In this document: positions 9,584 through 21,097 of the stretch, one piece after another | How positions within the stretch are numbered: the stretch's first letter is position 1 | Layout: the number at the start of each line of letters is the position of its first letter | Assembly (NCBI GenBank): GCA_019054805.1 | Contig: JAHQIY010000003.1 | Span: forward strand, 2,232,001-2,296,000 | DNA length: 64,000 nt | From: Brachionus manjavacas | Taxonomy: Eukaryota > Rotifera > Eurotatoria > Ploima > Brachionidae | Direction of reading: 5' to 3' | Notes under the pieces: model-generated | What the model was told of the DNA's origin: nothing | What the model saw: only the letters and a program-made list of their open reading frames with translations | Database searches by the model: none | Position numbers and translations under genes: made by a program

Positions 9584-12500
9584 ATGTCAGAAAGTTCCAA
9601 ATCGAATGCCAAAGCATCATCTAAACTCGTCAAACCTTCAGTTGGCATACCAAAACCAGCAGCTAAGCAAAGTCTAAACTCGACCAGCTCTACTAGCATA
9701 GCCAGCAATTTGGCCAAATCCATTTCAACTGCCAATTTGAACCCAGATGAACATAAAGAAAATCTGGAAGACTTTAAAATAAATGACCGAGTGTGGGTGA
9801 ATGGAACCAAAGCAGGCTGCATTGCTTTTATAGGCGAAACTCAATTCAAAGAAGGTGTTTGGGCAGGCATTATTCTTGATACTAATGATGGCAAGAATAA
9901 TGGTACTGTGAACAATGTTGCATATTTTAAAACCGAGGAAAATAGAGGTGTCTTTTGTCGACTTAACAAGCTAACTAGAGCTCCAACAGACTTTGGTTCG
10001 ACTGGACCACAATCTGAACGTGCCGATGGCCTTAAAGTTGGTTGCCGAGTCATGATTGTTAATTCAGACGGGAGCAACAAACGTGGACTATTGCGCTTTG
10101 TTGGAGAAACCGAATTTGCCAAAGGAGAATGGGCTGGTATTGAGCTAGATGAAAAATTGGGAAAAAACGATGGAAGTGTGTCAAATAAACGCTACTTTCA
10201 GTGTGAGCCATTGTTTGGTGTTTTTGCGCCATCACACAAAGTTCAGCTTGAAAAATTAAATGAAGTAAAAGCGACCTCAAAAGCAATTGCTAGTTCAACC
10301 CCAAAGTCTGGTGCTAAACTTTCTGGATTGACAAAAAAACACTCTGGAAGTCAAGAATCAATGGTTTCGGAAAAATCAAGTATTATTTCTGCTGCCTCTG
10401 CGGTGAACAAAAACTCAATCCAACGAAAACCAGTTCCAAAACAAGTAATTAAAATCTAAAGTAAATCTAGGATGTCTAATCTTTTTTTTCCAGAGTTTAA
10501 TCACTCCTAATGCAGCATTGGTAAATAATAAAAAGCCTGTAACAACATCGAATAATATCATACAAGTAATTAATTAACTCCAAGTTTTGGGTCTTGTCAA
10601 ATTCACTGCAATGATTCAGTACAAAATATTAAGAAATATTAAATTAGTTCTGTAAATGCAACAAACAGTGATACATTAACCAAAAATTACTCTATCTCTT
10701 TCTTTAGTAACCAAAATAGGTTCCATGTAGTTATTGAGAGGGTCACATGATATTTTTGCCGTTCCATGTAGTTATTGAGAGGGTCACATGATATTTTTGC
10801 CGTTCCATGTAGTTATTGAGAGGGTCACATGATATTTTTGCCGTTCCATTAAGTTATTGAGAGGGTCACATGATATTTTTGCCGTTCCATTAAGTTATTG
10901 AGAGGGTCACATGATATTTTTGCCGTTCCATTAAGTTATTGAGAGGGTCACATGATATTTTTGCCGTTCCATGTAGTTATTGAGAGGGTCACATGATATT
11001 TGACAGTTACTAATTTTAGATTATTGACTGAAATTTAATTTTAGTGTGACAGAAAAAAAAATTACTTTAAAAAAATTTAATTCAAGTCCATGCCTTTTCT
11101 TGACTTGTGACTTGAATCTTAAAAAACAACTCTGGTAGCAATTTTTGGCTCTTTAAAATTCTATATAATTTTATTTCATTTTGTCATTTAAAATTCAGTA
11201 TTCTTAGACAGGTATATTAAAGTAAATGATCAAATTTTACTTATCAAAAACTTTAATTAATCACGAAGTATAGTGCATTATTTTAAAAGTAAAGTAATAG
11301 TTAATCTAGAATCTCTTTAATATTTTTTTATTAATTTTCAAAATTAAAGGATGCTTACTTACTTTTTGAATATTTGGAAAAGTGGTTTTTTAAAAATTAA
11401 AAAAAAATGCTAATCAATCTTTCAAAATTAATTTACCATAAGTGTCTGAATAATTTTATAAATCGAATTTTTGTCTAAGAGATACAATAAATTTAAAGTA
11501 GAAATGTGAAATGGTGGAAAAAAACTTTTTTAAACGCTTGGCAAAATCATTTCTAGAGTCTTTTAAACAGATAATTTGAATAAAAAAATGCTGTCATTTT
11601 GTACTGCTCCATTGTACTGAATTTCACAAAGCCAATTTCTGGTTTTTAAAATAAATACTTATTTTTTCTAATCAGCAATCATTAAAAGAAAAAGAAAGTT
11701 ATATTGCTCAGCTGCTTAAGGAAAGAGACTTTGAACGAGCTGAATTTACTCGAGCAGCTCAAAAATTTGAAGAAGTAGAAAATAATTTTTTTTTTAAATT
11801 TGATTTTTAAATTTGTTTTTTAGACTGAAACCAGACTTTCTGAATACATTAAATTGATCGAAGAAAAAATGATGAAATAGTTCGACTAAATCAAATTATC
11901 GGTCAATTGGACGAAAAAAAAGACACTCTTTTGGCTCAATCTGAAATCGACAAAACTAAAATTGAAGATTTAGAATTTCAAATTGAAGAACAAAAACTTG
12001 GCTGTGTGGATAGTGAGGAAAAGTGCGAAACAAAACCATCCGTGACTTGTACAAAAGATGAGGACAATATTCTACTAAAACAGCTTGAATTTCAAAAAGA
12101 AACAGTCAAAAATAATCAGGAGGAAATTAAATTTTTAAAAGAAGAAATTGAGAGATTGAACGTTCAGAACAAAACTTTGCTTTTAGCTGAAGAAGTTTAC
12201 ACAAAAGAAAAAAACGATCTTGGCCAAAAAGTACTGGAGATGGACCAAAAATTGACTCAATCGATGGCAGATTCGCAAGAGTTATCCAAAATAAAAGAAA
12301 AATTAACACACAAAGAGAAGGAATTTGAGGATAAAGTTAAATCAAATGAGGCTACAATAAATTCGTTGTCTAACCATCTTACTGAGTTGAAAATTAAAAT
12401 TGAATCTTTGGAAAACGAGCGCTCCGATCTCGAGTTTGTACATGAGGAATCAAAAGTAAAAGTGAGCGACTTGCTAAAAAGAATCGAACAAATGAAGCTA

Positions 12501-15500
12501 GAACAAATTGACAACTCTAATCAAGGCGACATTGAGTTCGCCTTAGAGGAGCACAAAGTGATGATCCAAGAAATGGAAACAAAATTAAAAAATTTGCAAA
12601 AAGAAAAAGAAGAGCTTGAAAAAAATTCAAAAACACAGATCGAATTGTTGAATGAGCAAATGCAGAAATTGAATGCAGATCAATCAGAAGTTGTCACAGA
12701 AAATGCCAGTTTAAAAAGTCAGATAGAAAAAAAGGACAAAGAAATTCTGGAATTGAATTCGAATTGCTTTAATTTGAAGGAAATGGGCGAAAAATTGAAA
12801 GAAAAAGAGGCCTTAATTTTGGATTTAAACAAAAATATTGAAAATCTTAAAAATGAAAAGGTAAAATTAAATTTGAAAAAAAAAAAATTTTTTTAATCTT
12901 AAAAAAACTCTCTAAAACAGGCACAACAAGATGAAAAATTAGCTAAATTAAGACAAGAATTTGACCAAGCTGTTATTGAAGCCGAAAATTCAAAAAAAGA
13001 TGATGTGAGTTATTTGTTTTATTTAATTGATTAGTAGATTATAAAAAAAATTGAATTTTAATTAAATTTTTCTTTTTTAATCAAGTCAAATAAAATAGAC
13101 GAGCTAGCCGCTCAAAATCAGCTTCTGTCTTCTAGCATTCACATTTTGAAAGAAAAGTTGGATTCAAATGAGATCAAGTTTGAAGAAAGCAAAAATTCAA
13201 ATATTGAACTGGTGAGTAGTGAGTGTGGAATAGTTCAGAATTTAAATTTTTTCATTCAAGCAATCAAGGTTAAGTGAAATGATAAAAAATTCAGGTGACA
13301 ATTCAACTCAATTGACGATCTTAAATGAAAAAATAAAAGAAAAAGATGACCAAATTGAAGAACTGCGAAACAATCTGACAAACAGGCAACAAGAGGTGAA
13401 TCTTCTAAGAGATGCAAATGAAAGCAAAGAAAAACAACTGAACGACTTTTCGGATCAAATAAAAAGTTTAAATGAAAAAATATGCGAAAAAGAATCTTTA
13501 ATTCAAGAAACTAATTCAAAAACCTGTTCAATTGAAAAGGAATTGGAAATTTTACGAATTGAAAAGTCAAATATTGAAAAAGTCAAAGACCAAATTAGTG
13601 ATCAAATTTCCCTTTACCAAACACAATTAGAAGAATCGAGAAAAAAAATTGTAATTTTTTTTTTTAATTTCTATTTCAAGCTGTAAAATTTTAAATATCA
13701 AATTTTATAATTATTATTTGAAAAAAAAGTCCAATTAAAATAAGCAGAGATTAGGTAAAAAAACCCAATAGGAGCAAAAAGGAGGCATCTTTTTTTGAAA
13801 TTTTTGGTAAAATAATTCTATGATTAAATTACGGTTAAATTTGAATGAAAAAACAAAGATATTGATGACGGAATCTTATACATACCCTCTTAAAAAAAGG
13901 ATGTACTTTTTAGATTTTAATTTTTCTCTTAGTCTTGAATAGACGTACTTTCTATACTTTTTATCTTTTTAACTCAAAAAGAATGCTCTTTGTTCACTTT
14001 AGAAATTATTTTAGTTAATTATTTTTATAAATTCAATTAAACCTGTTTCCTAAACTTTCTTTTTTCTATTTATTCTGTTTAAACAAAAATATTGTTTAAA
14101 ATTGTTAAAACATCTTCCATTTTAATTATTAAGATATTTAGGTTTACCCATTGTCGAGAAAATCCTAATTTTGATTCTTTGATTAAATAATACATTAATA
14201 ATACTTGAATTCATTTTAAATTTTCTTTATATGATTTTAACTTAAGATCTTTATTCATCTAAAATTATCTAAATTCTCAAAAGAACAAAAATAACATTCT
14301 TTTTAAACTAAAATTAGGTAAAAAGTAAAAAAATAATGTTCTTTCTTAACTGAAACTAAAAAAGTTTTATTTAAAAAAAAAACTTAAAAGACAATCATAG
14401 TTTTTTTTGTTGTTGTTGTCAATGGATGAAAAAATAAAATTGTCCTTTTAATTGATTAAAAATAAAAATAATTTATGGAAAAAAAATTTTCTTAAAATTT
14501 GTAACATTGTTAAAATGTGAGTGCATCGAGACATAGAATTTTTAAAAACATAGAAAAGAGGTAAAACGTAAAAAATAAAAGATTGATTAAAGAAAAACAA
14601 AGAAAATCAATTAACTTTAATTCATCATCATTTAATTTACGATACTTGCCTTTTTGGTTAATTTACGTAATTTTATGTAAATTACTTGTTACTTATTTCA
14701 CATAATTTTACTTATTTTACCATATAACTAAAAAGAGAAAAAATTTCTACAATTTTCTGTTAATTTTGGTAAAATAAATTTTTTTTTAAATTTAAATTTT
14801 ATTTAATATTCTTTGTCGAAAATTTTTTTATATTTTACAACGATCACTTTTTAAATAGTTGAACGCATTTTACCATGCTTTACTAAATGTAATTTTGGAC
14901 AGTAAAATCACTTTTTTAATTTTACGTAAATTTACCAAAAAGACAAGTGTCGGAGCACTACTCTAGCAATTTTATCACCTAAATACAAAACCTTGAACAG
15001 TTTTTTTTAGTTAAAGCGAAAATAAACACCTATTTTCAATGAAGATTTGTTTATAATTAGAATGTTCCTTATCTTTTATAATGAACATTTACAACTTTTT
15101 AAAATTTCAGAAAGTAATTCATCCGATTTTTATTGTTGAGTACAGACTTGTTTTTAAGTCACAGTTTTAAGTCAAAGTCACAAAAATTTAAGTCAAATTC
15201 ATGACTTGACTTAAGACTTAAGTTAAATTATTTTTTAATTCAAAATTTTTTTAACAAACTTTTAATTGAATTTTTTCTATTTATTTATTCATTTAAAATT
15301 AAGTTAAACTGGAGTTCGATAAAATAAATAAAAATTTAAAGCCCGTCTACAGAAAAAAATCACTAACATGACTTGAAAAAAAAATTTAGTCATTGACTTG
15401 ACTTATAACATGTGACTTAAAAACAACTCTGGTTGAGTGCTAAGTTTGCAATAAAGGTTCCCTTAAAGGCTAAGAAACATTAAATTTTCACCTCAACATT

Positions 15501-17448
15501 AAAAATTACAATTTTTTTTTTAATTTTAATGATATTTTTTACTTAAAAATTAATTAAAAAAAAGTCTTTGAGCTGACATTCGAAATGAGCGCATTTTGCC
15601 CATACGAAGTGAAGCTCTTTCTGCCGAGTAAAAATTAAAAAAATTAATCAAACATAATTTGAGTTTCATCATTTAAAATAAAAAAATTTTTTTCCTGTTT
15701 ATCATAGTACAAATAATAATGATAATATAAGTTACTACAAGCTAGCATGCTAGACTTGCGAAGATGGGAAACAGTAGGATCCCATCTATGGTAACTGTGG
15801 TATGTAATAATAACAATAACAAAAAAAAATAACATTCATATACTACTTCATACTTTCATATACTACTACTATTATCTAATATAATTAATGAATACTTCAA
15901 ACGAATGTTCTTATATGTGAATTTGGCAGTTAAAAAACTAAAATGTCTAAGATTTTGAATTTAAATTATTATTATGATAAAAATTATTAAATAAAATTAT
16001 GGGAAATAGTCAAACAATTTTCAATATTGAATTGGATCAAGAAATTCTTATAAAATTTATGAAAACAATTTTTTCTATTACCTTTTATACCATTTGAATA
16101 TTGAAAAATTTCCAAAGAATAATTAAAAAAAAATAAATTATTTTTTTTTCACTCAAATTTGACCAAAATTAAATTTAAAATTTTTTACCAATTGCTACAG
16201 AAATATTAGCTCTTTTTAATTTTAAATTTAAAAAAATCAACCCATGTGCCATAGCACTTTTGTATTCCTGAGTGAATTAGTTCTTTTTATTATTCAATGT
16301 TTTTAAATTAGGAAGAGCATCAACAAAAAGTGGACTTGGAAAAAAAAGATATGTTGGAAAAGATTTTGAATTTTGAAAATTTGGTCACTCAAAAAGATGA
16401 TTTGGTCAAAGAGATGGAGTTCAAAATTAAAAAATGTGAAAACGAAAGGGAAGTTCTTAAAGAAGAGCTTCAAAAATTAAAGGAAATCAACCAAAATTTA
16501 ATTTCGAGCCAAACAGATATTGAACAAAAAGCTGCGGACTACGTTAAGCTAAAAGCTGAGTGGGAAGCTTTAAAACAAAACGAGGAGATTTTACAAAAAA
16601 ATGCTGCCGAGTCAAACAAAAAAATCGAGAAACAAGAAAAAGAAATCAAAGAATTCAAATCTTTTTTGGAGGAAAAAGATGCGAAATTCACAAAAGAAAA
16701 ATCTGATCTGTTGACTCAAATGAACACTATGGCTAAAGAAAAACACGATTTGGAGATTGAAAAGGACAATCTGAGATCACAAAAGGAAGAAGTTCAAAAT
16801 AAATTAAATAAGCTCAGCCTGGATTTGGCAAATTCTCAAAATGATTCTTCTTCTGTCGATCTGATAAATGAGTTGAACAACGAAATAGAAGCATTGAGTG
16901 AAAAATTGAGAAAACAAGAATCCAAAGAGACCCAGTTAAAAGAAGATTATGAGACAACAATTAAAGACATGAAGGATATAATTAAGGAAACTTTTGAACA
17001 AAATGAAAAATTGAGTTTGCAAATGTCTGATTTGAGGTCTGAGCTTGAACCTTATGAAGCCGAGATTAAGAATAACAAAGAATTGATTGAGTTTTATGAA
17101 TCGGAAAATTCTAATCTAAAACATGAGCTAAATATTTTAAGAGAAAAAAATCAAACCAAAGATTCAGATAAGAAAATCAAGTATAAATTGGTAAGCGAAC
17201 TTAAACCACCACCACGTCTCTATTGCGACATTTGTGACATGTTCGACTTGCACAATACAGAAGATTGTCCCCAGCAATCAATGACTTACAATCCAAACTA
17301 TCCAGATCCCAACGAGCTGGCTACTCATTCTAAGCATAATTTTGAAAAAGAGTCAAATCGATTGTATTGCGATGAGTGTGAAATATTTGGTCATGACCAA
17401 TCTGCATGCCCTAATTCAAAAAGCAATTTTTCTGATGAGGAATTTTGA
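9584..17448 (+). CDS. CLIP1: CLIP-170-like microtubule plus-end protein, copy 1 (eight visible exons, one frameshift)
   Basis: Exons inferred from GT-AG sites: 9584-10444, 10494-10565, 11676-11774, 11824-12860, 12921-13004, 13086-13211, 13261-13650 and 16312-17448; all introns visible here are phase 0. Exon 1 encodes two CAP-Gly domains (about residues 66-129 with GKNNG, and 150-219 with GKNDG), which bind EEY/F tails of tubulin and EB proteins. Exons 3-8 encode a long coiled coil. The last exon carries two zinc knuckles (CDICDMF...H...C and CDECEIFGH...C) and ends in SDEEF, the EEY/F-type tail known to bind CAP-Gly domains. Exon 4 is 1,037 nt, one short of a whole number of codons: an A-run at 11,864-11,869 has six A where copy 2 has seven. 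Either this copy is broken or the base is an assembly error. Confidence 0.88.
10720..11000. repeat. 41-bp minisatellite, seven units, in CLIP-170 intron 2
   Basis: Seven units of 41 bp, the last partial, each containing TTATTGAGAGGGTCACATGA followed by TATTTTTGCCGTTCC. Units 1-3 and 7 have CCATGTAG; units 4-6 have CCATTAAG, giving an AAABBBA order. Two related units with the same 41-bp period lie in reverse orientation at 23,362-23,442. It is followed at about 11,030-11,130 by one end of a CAGAGTTG-type MITE. Confidence 0.95.
11030..11132 (-). mobile_element. Partial CAGAGTTG-type MITE end
   Basis: The stretch TGACTTGTGACTTGAATC followed by AACAACTCTGG matches the right end of the MITE at 15,143-15,431. 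The opposite end is not seen; the minisatellite lies where the element body should be. Confidence 0.6.
14640..14952. mobile_element. TA-flanked MITE in CLIP-170 intron 7 (copy 1)
   Basis: Terminal inverted repeats: CGATACTTGCCTTTTTGGTT at the left and the complement of CGACACTTGTCTTTTTGGTA at the right, continuing into ATTTACGTAA. The left end is preceded by TA. The right flank is GA here but TA in the copy at 60,000-60,312, so the target duplication was TA, as for Tc1/mariner elements. The element is 313 bp and non-coding. Confidence 0.8.
15143..15431. mobile_element. hAT-like MITE, CAGAGTTG family (copy 1)
   Basis: Its ends are CAGACTTGTTTTTAAGTCAC and the complement of CAGAGTTGTTTTTAAGTCAC. 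Flanks are GTTGAGTA and GTTGAGTG, an 8-bp duplication with one mismatch; in copy 2 (59,572-59,869) both flanks are GTTGAGTG exactly. Eight-base duplications and this end sequence fit hAT-superfamily MITEs. Related partial copies occur at about 11,030, 18,060, 18,960, 23,268 and 37,860. Confidence 0.8.
15494..16090. other. About 597 bp present only in intron 7 of copy 1
   Basis: Copy 2 joins the flanking sequences directly near 59,511. The extra block ends its middle part with TGGTAACTGTGGTATG then AATAATAACAATAACAA, similar in style to a LINE tail, and also holds a short AAAGAGCTT-rich stretch. Insertion in copy 1 is the simpler reading; a deletion in copy 2 is possible. Confidence 0.6.
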
Positions 17449-18478
17449 TCCAATCTAGCCGGTTTTTATTTTTTTTCTTTAGTTTATTTTGTATTTTTTA
17501 AAAGATATTTTAGTTTAATATTTATATCGTTTTTAAAAGAGTTTCTAAGTTTTAAACTTAAATTTATAAGAAAATTTTATTATAACTTCTGGTCCATTTA
17601 ATTTTAGTTTATCATTTTTGAATAAAGTTTTTTTAAATTAAATAAAAGTTTTTATCTTTTGAATATCTTTTGAATAATTGAATATTTGGCATTCATTTTT
17701 TCTATTCTCAACATAAACAATTTTGAAATGAAAATTTTCTAAAAAGTGAATCCAACCATGAACTAAATTATGCCAAAAAATAATTTTTTAAAAAAAGTCA
17801 TATAATTTGTAATTTATGATTTTAAATAAAACTTTTAATCAATAGAATTAATTTTTGCTTAAAAAATTCAAAATTGAAAATTAATTTGTTTTATATATCA
17901 TTTATAGAAATTTCTAAATTAATCCCGCAATGAACTAAATTTTGCTAAAAAAATTACTATATTATTTCATTATCTGGTCCACTCAATATTTTTTTAAAAA
18001 AAAATTTTTTTTAAGCTTAACGGAATCACTAGACATTCATAATCAGACATTTATTAAAGTCACAAGTCAAGTGCAAGTCAAGAATTTGACTCGATTCAAG
18101 AATTTAAAAAAAAATTTATTTGTAAGTGTGAAATGATTCAACATATGCATGGTACTATAATTTAATGCATTTTACTTCTGATGATGTGTATTTGTAGGTT
18201 GTTGACATCAAGGCATCATTTTCGTCTTTTTTCTATACATAGATTATTTCTATAAACATGAAGGTTTATTAATTTATTAAAAAAATTTCCTAAGCATAAA
18301 CATTTTTAACATTTTTATTCATTAATTCACTTTAAAATAATATGCTTTGTTTTGTAACTCATGGTTCAATTTTTTCATTGAAAAAGAAATTATGACAAAA
18401 ATTTTTATTCAAAGGTGAAGAAAGTTTATAATATCCATTGCCGAAATTTAAACTAAAAAATTAAACAAGCATCAAGCT
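17449..18478. other. 3' flank of CLIP-170 copy 1
   Basis: AATAAA signals occur at about 17,621 and 17,640. At 18,055-18,110 there is a short CAAGTCAAGTGCAAGTCAAG-type fragment of the CAGAGTTG MITE family. Nothing else recognised. Confidence 0.45.
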
Positions 18479-19930
18479 TCTGTGCGCTTTAACATTCCAA
18501 ATTCAACACTTAGCGATTAAATCTATGGAAAGTATAAAAGACCTGCAAATTAGTGTTGGTGTCCGTGCAAGCGGACAGTAAACGGGCCAAAAATTTTAAA
18601 AACCGTGACCGTATTAACCGTCCCAATTTTGGCGGGCGGACTTTGGCCCGTTTATTTTGGCGGGCTAAATTTTGGCCAGTTTAATAACCGGTCAAAAATA
18701 TACGGGCTGCCAATAAACCGATAATAAAATAAAGATAATTTAATAAATTTATTATTTTAAAGAAAGGAGTTTTTTAATTTAAAAAAAAAATAAATTCAAA
18801 AATTTTTATAAAAAATAAATTCAAAAATTTTTATAAAAATTTTAATTAATTAAATTTTTCTTAATTTAAATAATTAATTAAAAAGAAATTAATAAATTAA
18901 AATTTAGGAAAGGACTTTTTTTTATTTATTTTTTTATTTTTCACTTTTATTTTACTAGCTTTTGACTTATACATGTGACTTTTAAACAACTATTGTAAAA
19001 CCAAAATAAGAATAAAAATGTGGTTAAATTAGGCGGGCCTGTGAATTAATTGCAGTCACATTTAAAAATTTGGCGGGAACTTTGAAAATTTGAAAAATTT
19101 TTTCATGTAAGATAAGAACAATTTTTCTGGGCGTTTTAGACCATTTGGAACCTTACGTTTTAGAAAAAAATTCATGAAATTTTTTAAAAAAATTTAGTCA
19201 TTTTCAGAATTCAAAAATTTTTACCCCTACTTTATTTGACATTCCAGGTTAGAAATTGATATCTATCTGTATTTTTAGCACTTTAAAACTTAAAAATTTT
19301 TTTCTTTGGTTTTTTTTAATTTTTAAATAAAATTTTTTTCTATTTTATTTTTTATTTTTTTTTTTTTTTATTTTATTAAAATGACTAAATATTTTTTAAT
19401 AAAATTTTTTTCTTTTCTTTTTTTATTTTTAAATAAAATATTTTTTTTTAAGCAAAATTTTAATTTTTTTATAAAAAATTTTGAATTTATTTTATTTTTT
19501 ATTAAAAAACTACTTTCTTTAAAATAATAAATTTATTAAATTATCTTAATTTTTTATTTTATTATCGGTTTATTGGCAGCCCGTATATTTTAGCCCGTAT
19601 ATTTTTGCCCGTTTATTTGGCGGTCCAAAAATTAGCCCGCCAACATAAACGGGCCAACAACCGCGATGAACCGCCCGTTTTTGGACCGGTTAGCTCTGTC
19701 CGCGTCCAACACTACTGCAAATGATAAAGGTGCTAACCCATGGATCCCTAAAGAATTTGAAACGCTTTCAGTTGAAGTGATCAAACAATTGGCTGAGTTA
19801 TAAAACAGTATTTGGAAAAGTAAAAAACAAAATCAAAACAAATGGATTTCTTGTGAGAAATGTAACAATTGGTCTTCTGGAAAATACCTTCCAAGAGGCT
19901 TTGATTGATCAAAAAAGTGTTGTAAATAGA
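18479..19930 (+). pseudogene. psq/pogo-type transposase N-terminal remnant split by a MITE
   Basis: Left of the MITE the plus strand reads VRFNIPNSTLSD, a stop, then IYGKYKRPAN. Right of it the same frame continues DKGANPWIPKEFET...VIKQLAEL. Together these form a helix-turn-helix psq segment (NIPxSTLxDxxxGKYKRP) of the type found in pogo/Tigger and similar transposases. At about 19,830-19,925 a WISCEKCNNW...LPRGF-like cysteine-rich piece follows. The frame matches across the MITE once one target-site copy is discounted. It is dead as it stands. The pogo-like catalytic remnant at 29,300-29,990 may be from the same family. Confidence 0.55.
18551..19714. mobile_element. Foldback hAT-type MITE (1,164 bp)
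   Basis: It begins TAGTGTTGGTGTCCGTGCAA and ends in CCGCGTCCAACACTA, and is flanked on both sides by CTGCAAAT (18,543-18,550 and 19,715-19,722), a perfect 8-bp duplication. The arms are long inverted repeats rich in GGCGGGC, CCCGTTTATTTTGGC and AAACCGATAATAAAAT-type wording, and the centre is AT-rich. No coding capacity. A shorter relative is at 39,749-40,205. Confidence 0.88.
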
Positions 19931-21097
19931 TTAATTTTGTTTTAAAATAGGATACATATTTTAAAACAAAATTAATATTTTATTATAGTTTTTTTGTATT
20001 TTGATTGCTTGAATTTATGCTATTCACGGATGTCCAATGTGGCAAATTGAAGTTCATGATCAAATGTAAATTTCAAATCAAAATTTTAGTTTTTGATTTA
20101 AATAAAAAGATTTTTTATCAATTTTTTAATGATAAATGACTAAACTTTATTACACATTATTTATCAATAATTAGATAGAAAATTTTATGAATTTTTATCT
20201 GAAGTAAATTGAATACTTAATCAAAATTTTGAAATTTTACAAAACAAAATTTAACTTTGTTTCGCCGTAATATAATTTAATTGATATTAAAATATCATTT
20301 AAAGCGTTTATTTAGGCCATAATTTGGATACCAAAATGTCGAATTTAAATTTGTCCTTAAAGTTTTCAAATAAAGATGTTAAAAGAATCAATTAAGGTCA
20401 ATTAGAGAAAAAAAGATTTGTATTTTTTTAATTAAAATAATAAACATCTTATGTTAGATTAAAAAAAATCAAAAAAAATCTAATTTTATCATTTTTTTAT
20501 TAAGATTTTAATCAATTAAATTTTGATCATTTAATTATGGTAATGAACTTCGAGTGGCTCTCCAATGTTGAAACGTTAATGAATCATTTTTTTACTTTTA
20601 CTATTACTTTTGAACCGTTCTTTTATTTTAAATAAATTTTTTTAAGACAATTTTCTCTTTTATTATTTTTTTCGAAAAAAAAATCGCACAACTAATTAGC
20701 GATCAAATAAAAGAATACACGGTTTTTACCCGTTTGACTATATAATGTTTATACTTTTAAATTTTAAAAACAAGTCAAGACTTATAATTTTTTTTGCCTT
20801 TTCAGATTTTTTTTGTCCTGACTTTTATACAAGTCTGTTCATATTAATAATTCGATATTTCAAAAATTTTCGAATAATTTTTTTAAAAATTGAATTTAAC
20901 CATGAACTTTATTTTGCCAAAAAAATTAAAAAAATCATTTAAAGTTTTTTGATTAAAAAAAAAGATAAATTTATTGGAAATCTAAAAATTCAAAATATTA
21001 ATTTGAAATTTAAAATAATTTTACTAAGAACTAAGTTCAAATATCAACTAAATTTTGCTATAAAAAATAAAATTAAAAAAATCTTTTGATCCTAAAC
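19931..21097. other. 5' side of the ASCC1 gene; no gene recognised
   Basis: AT-rich, no coding similarity. Confidence 0.4.

Noticed and set aside
9556-10286. Minus-strand open frames across the CAP-Gly exon
   Set aside because: They are antisense shadows of conserved CAP-Gly coding sequence.
10720-11000. Regular repeats as a possible CRISPR array
   Set aside because: The units are contiguous 41-bp tandem copies without unique spacers, in an animal intron.
12127-12514. Minus-strand frames in the coiled-coil exon and their mirror at 62,419-62,806
   Set aside because: They are shadows of the coiled coil, duplicated because the exon is duplicated.
20745-20942. 65-codon open frame upstream of ASCC1
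   Set aside because: Low-complexity translation of AT-rich sequence, no signal of coding.
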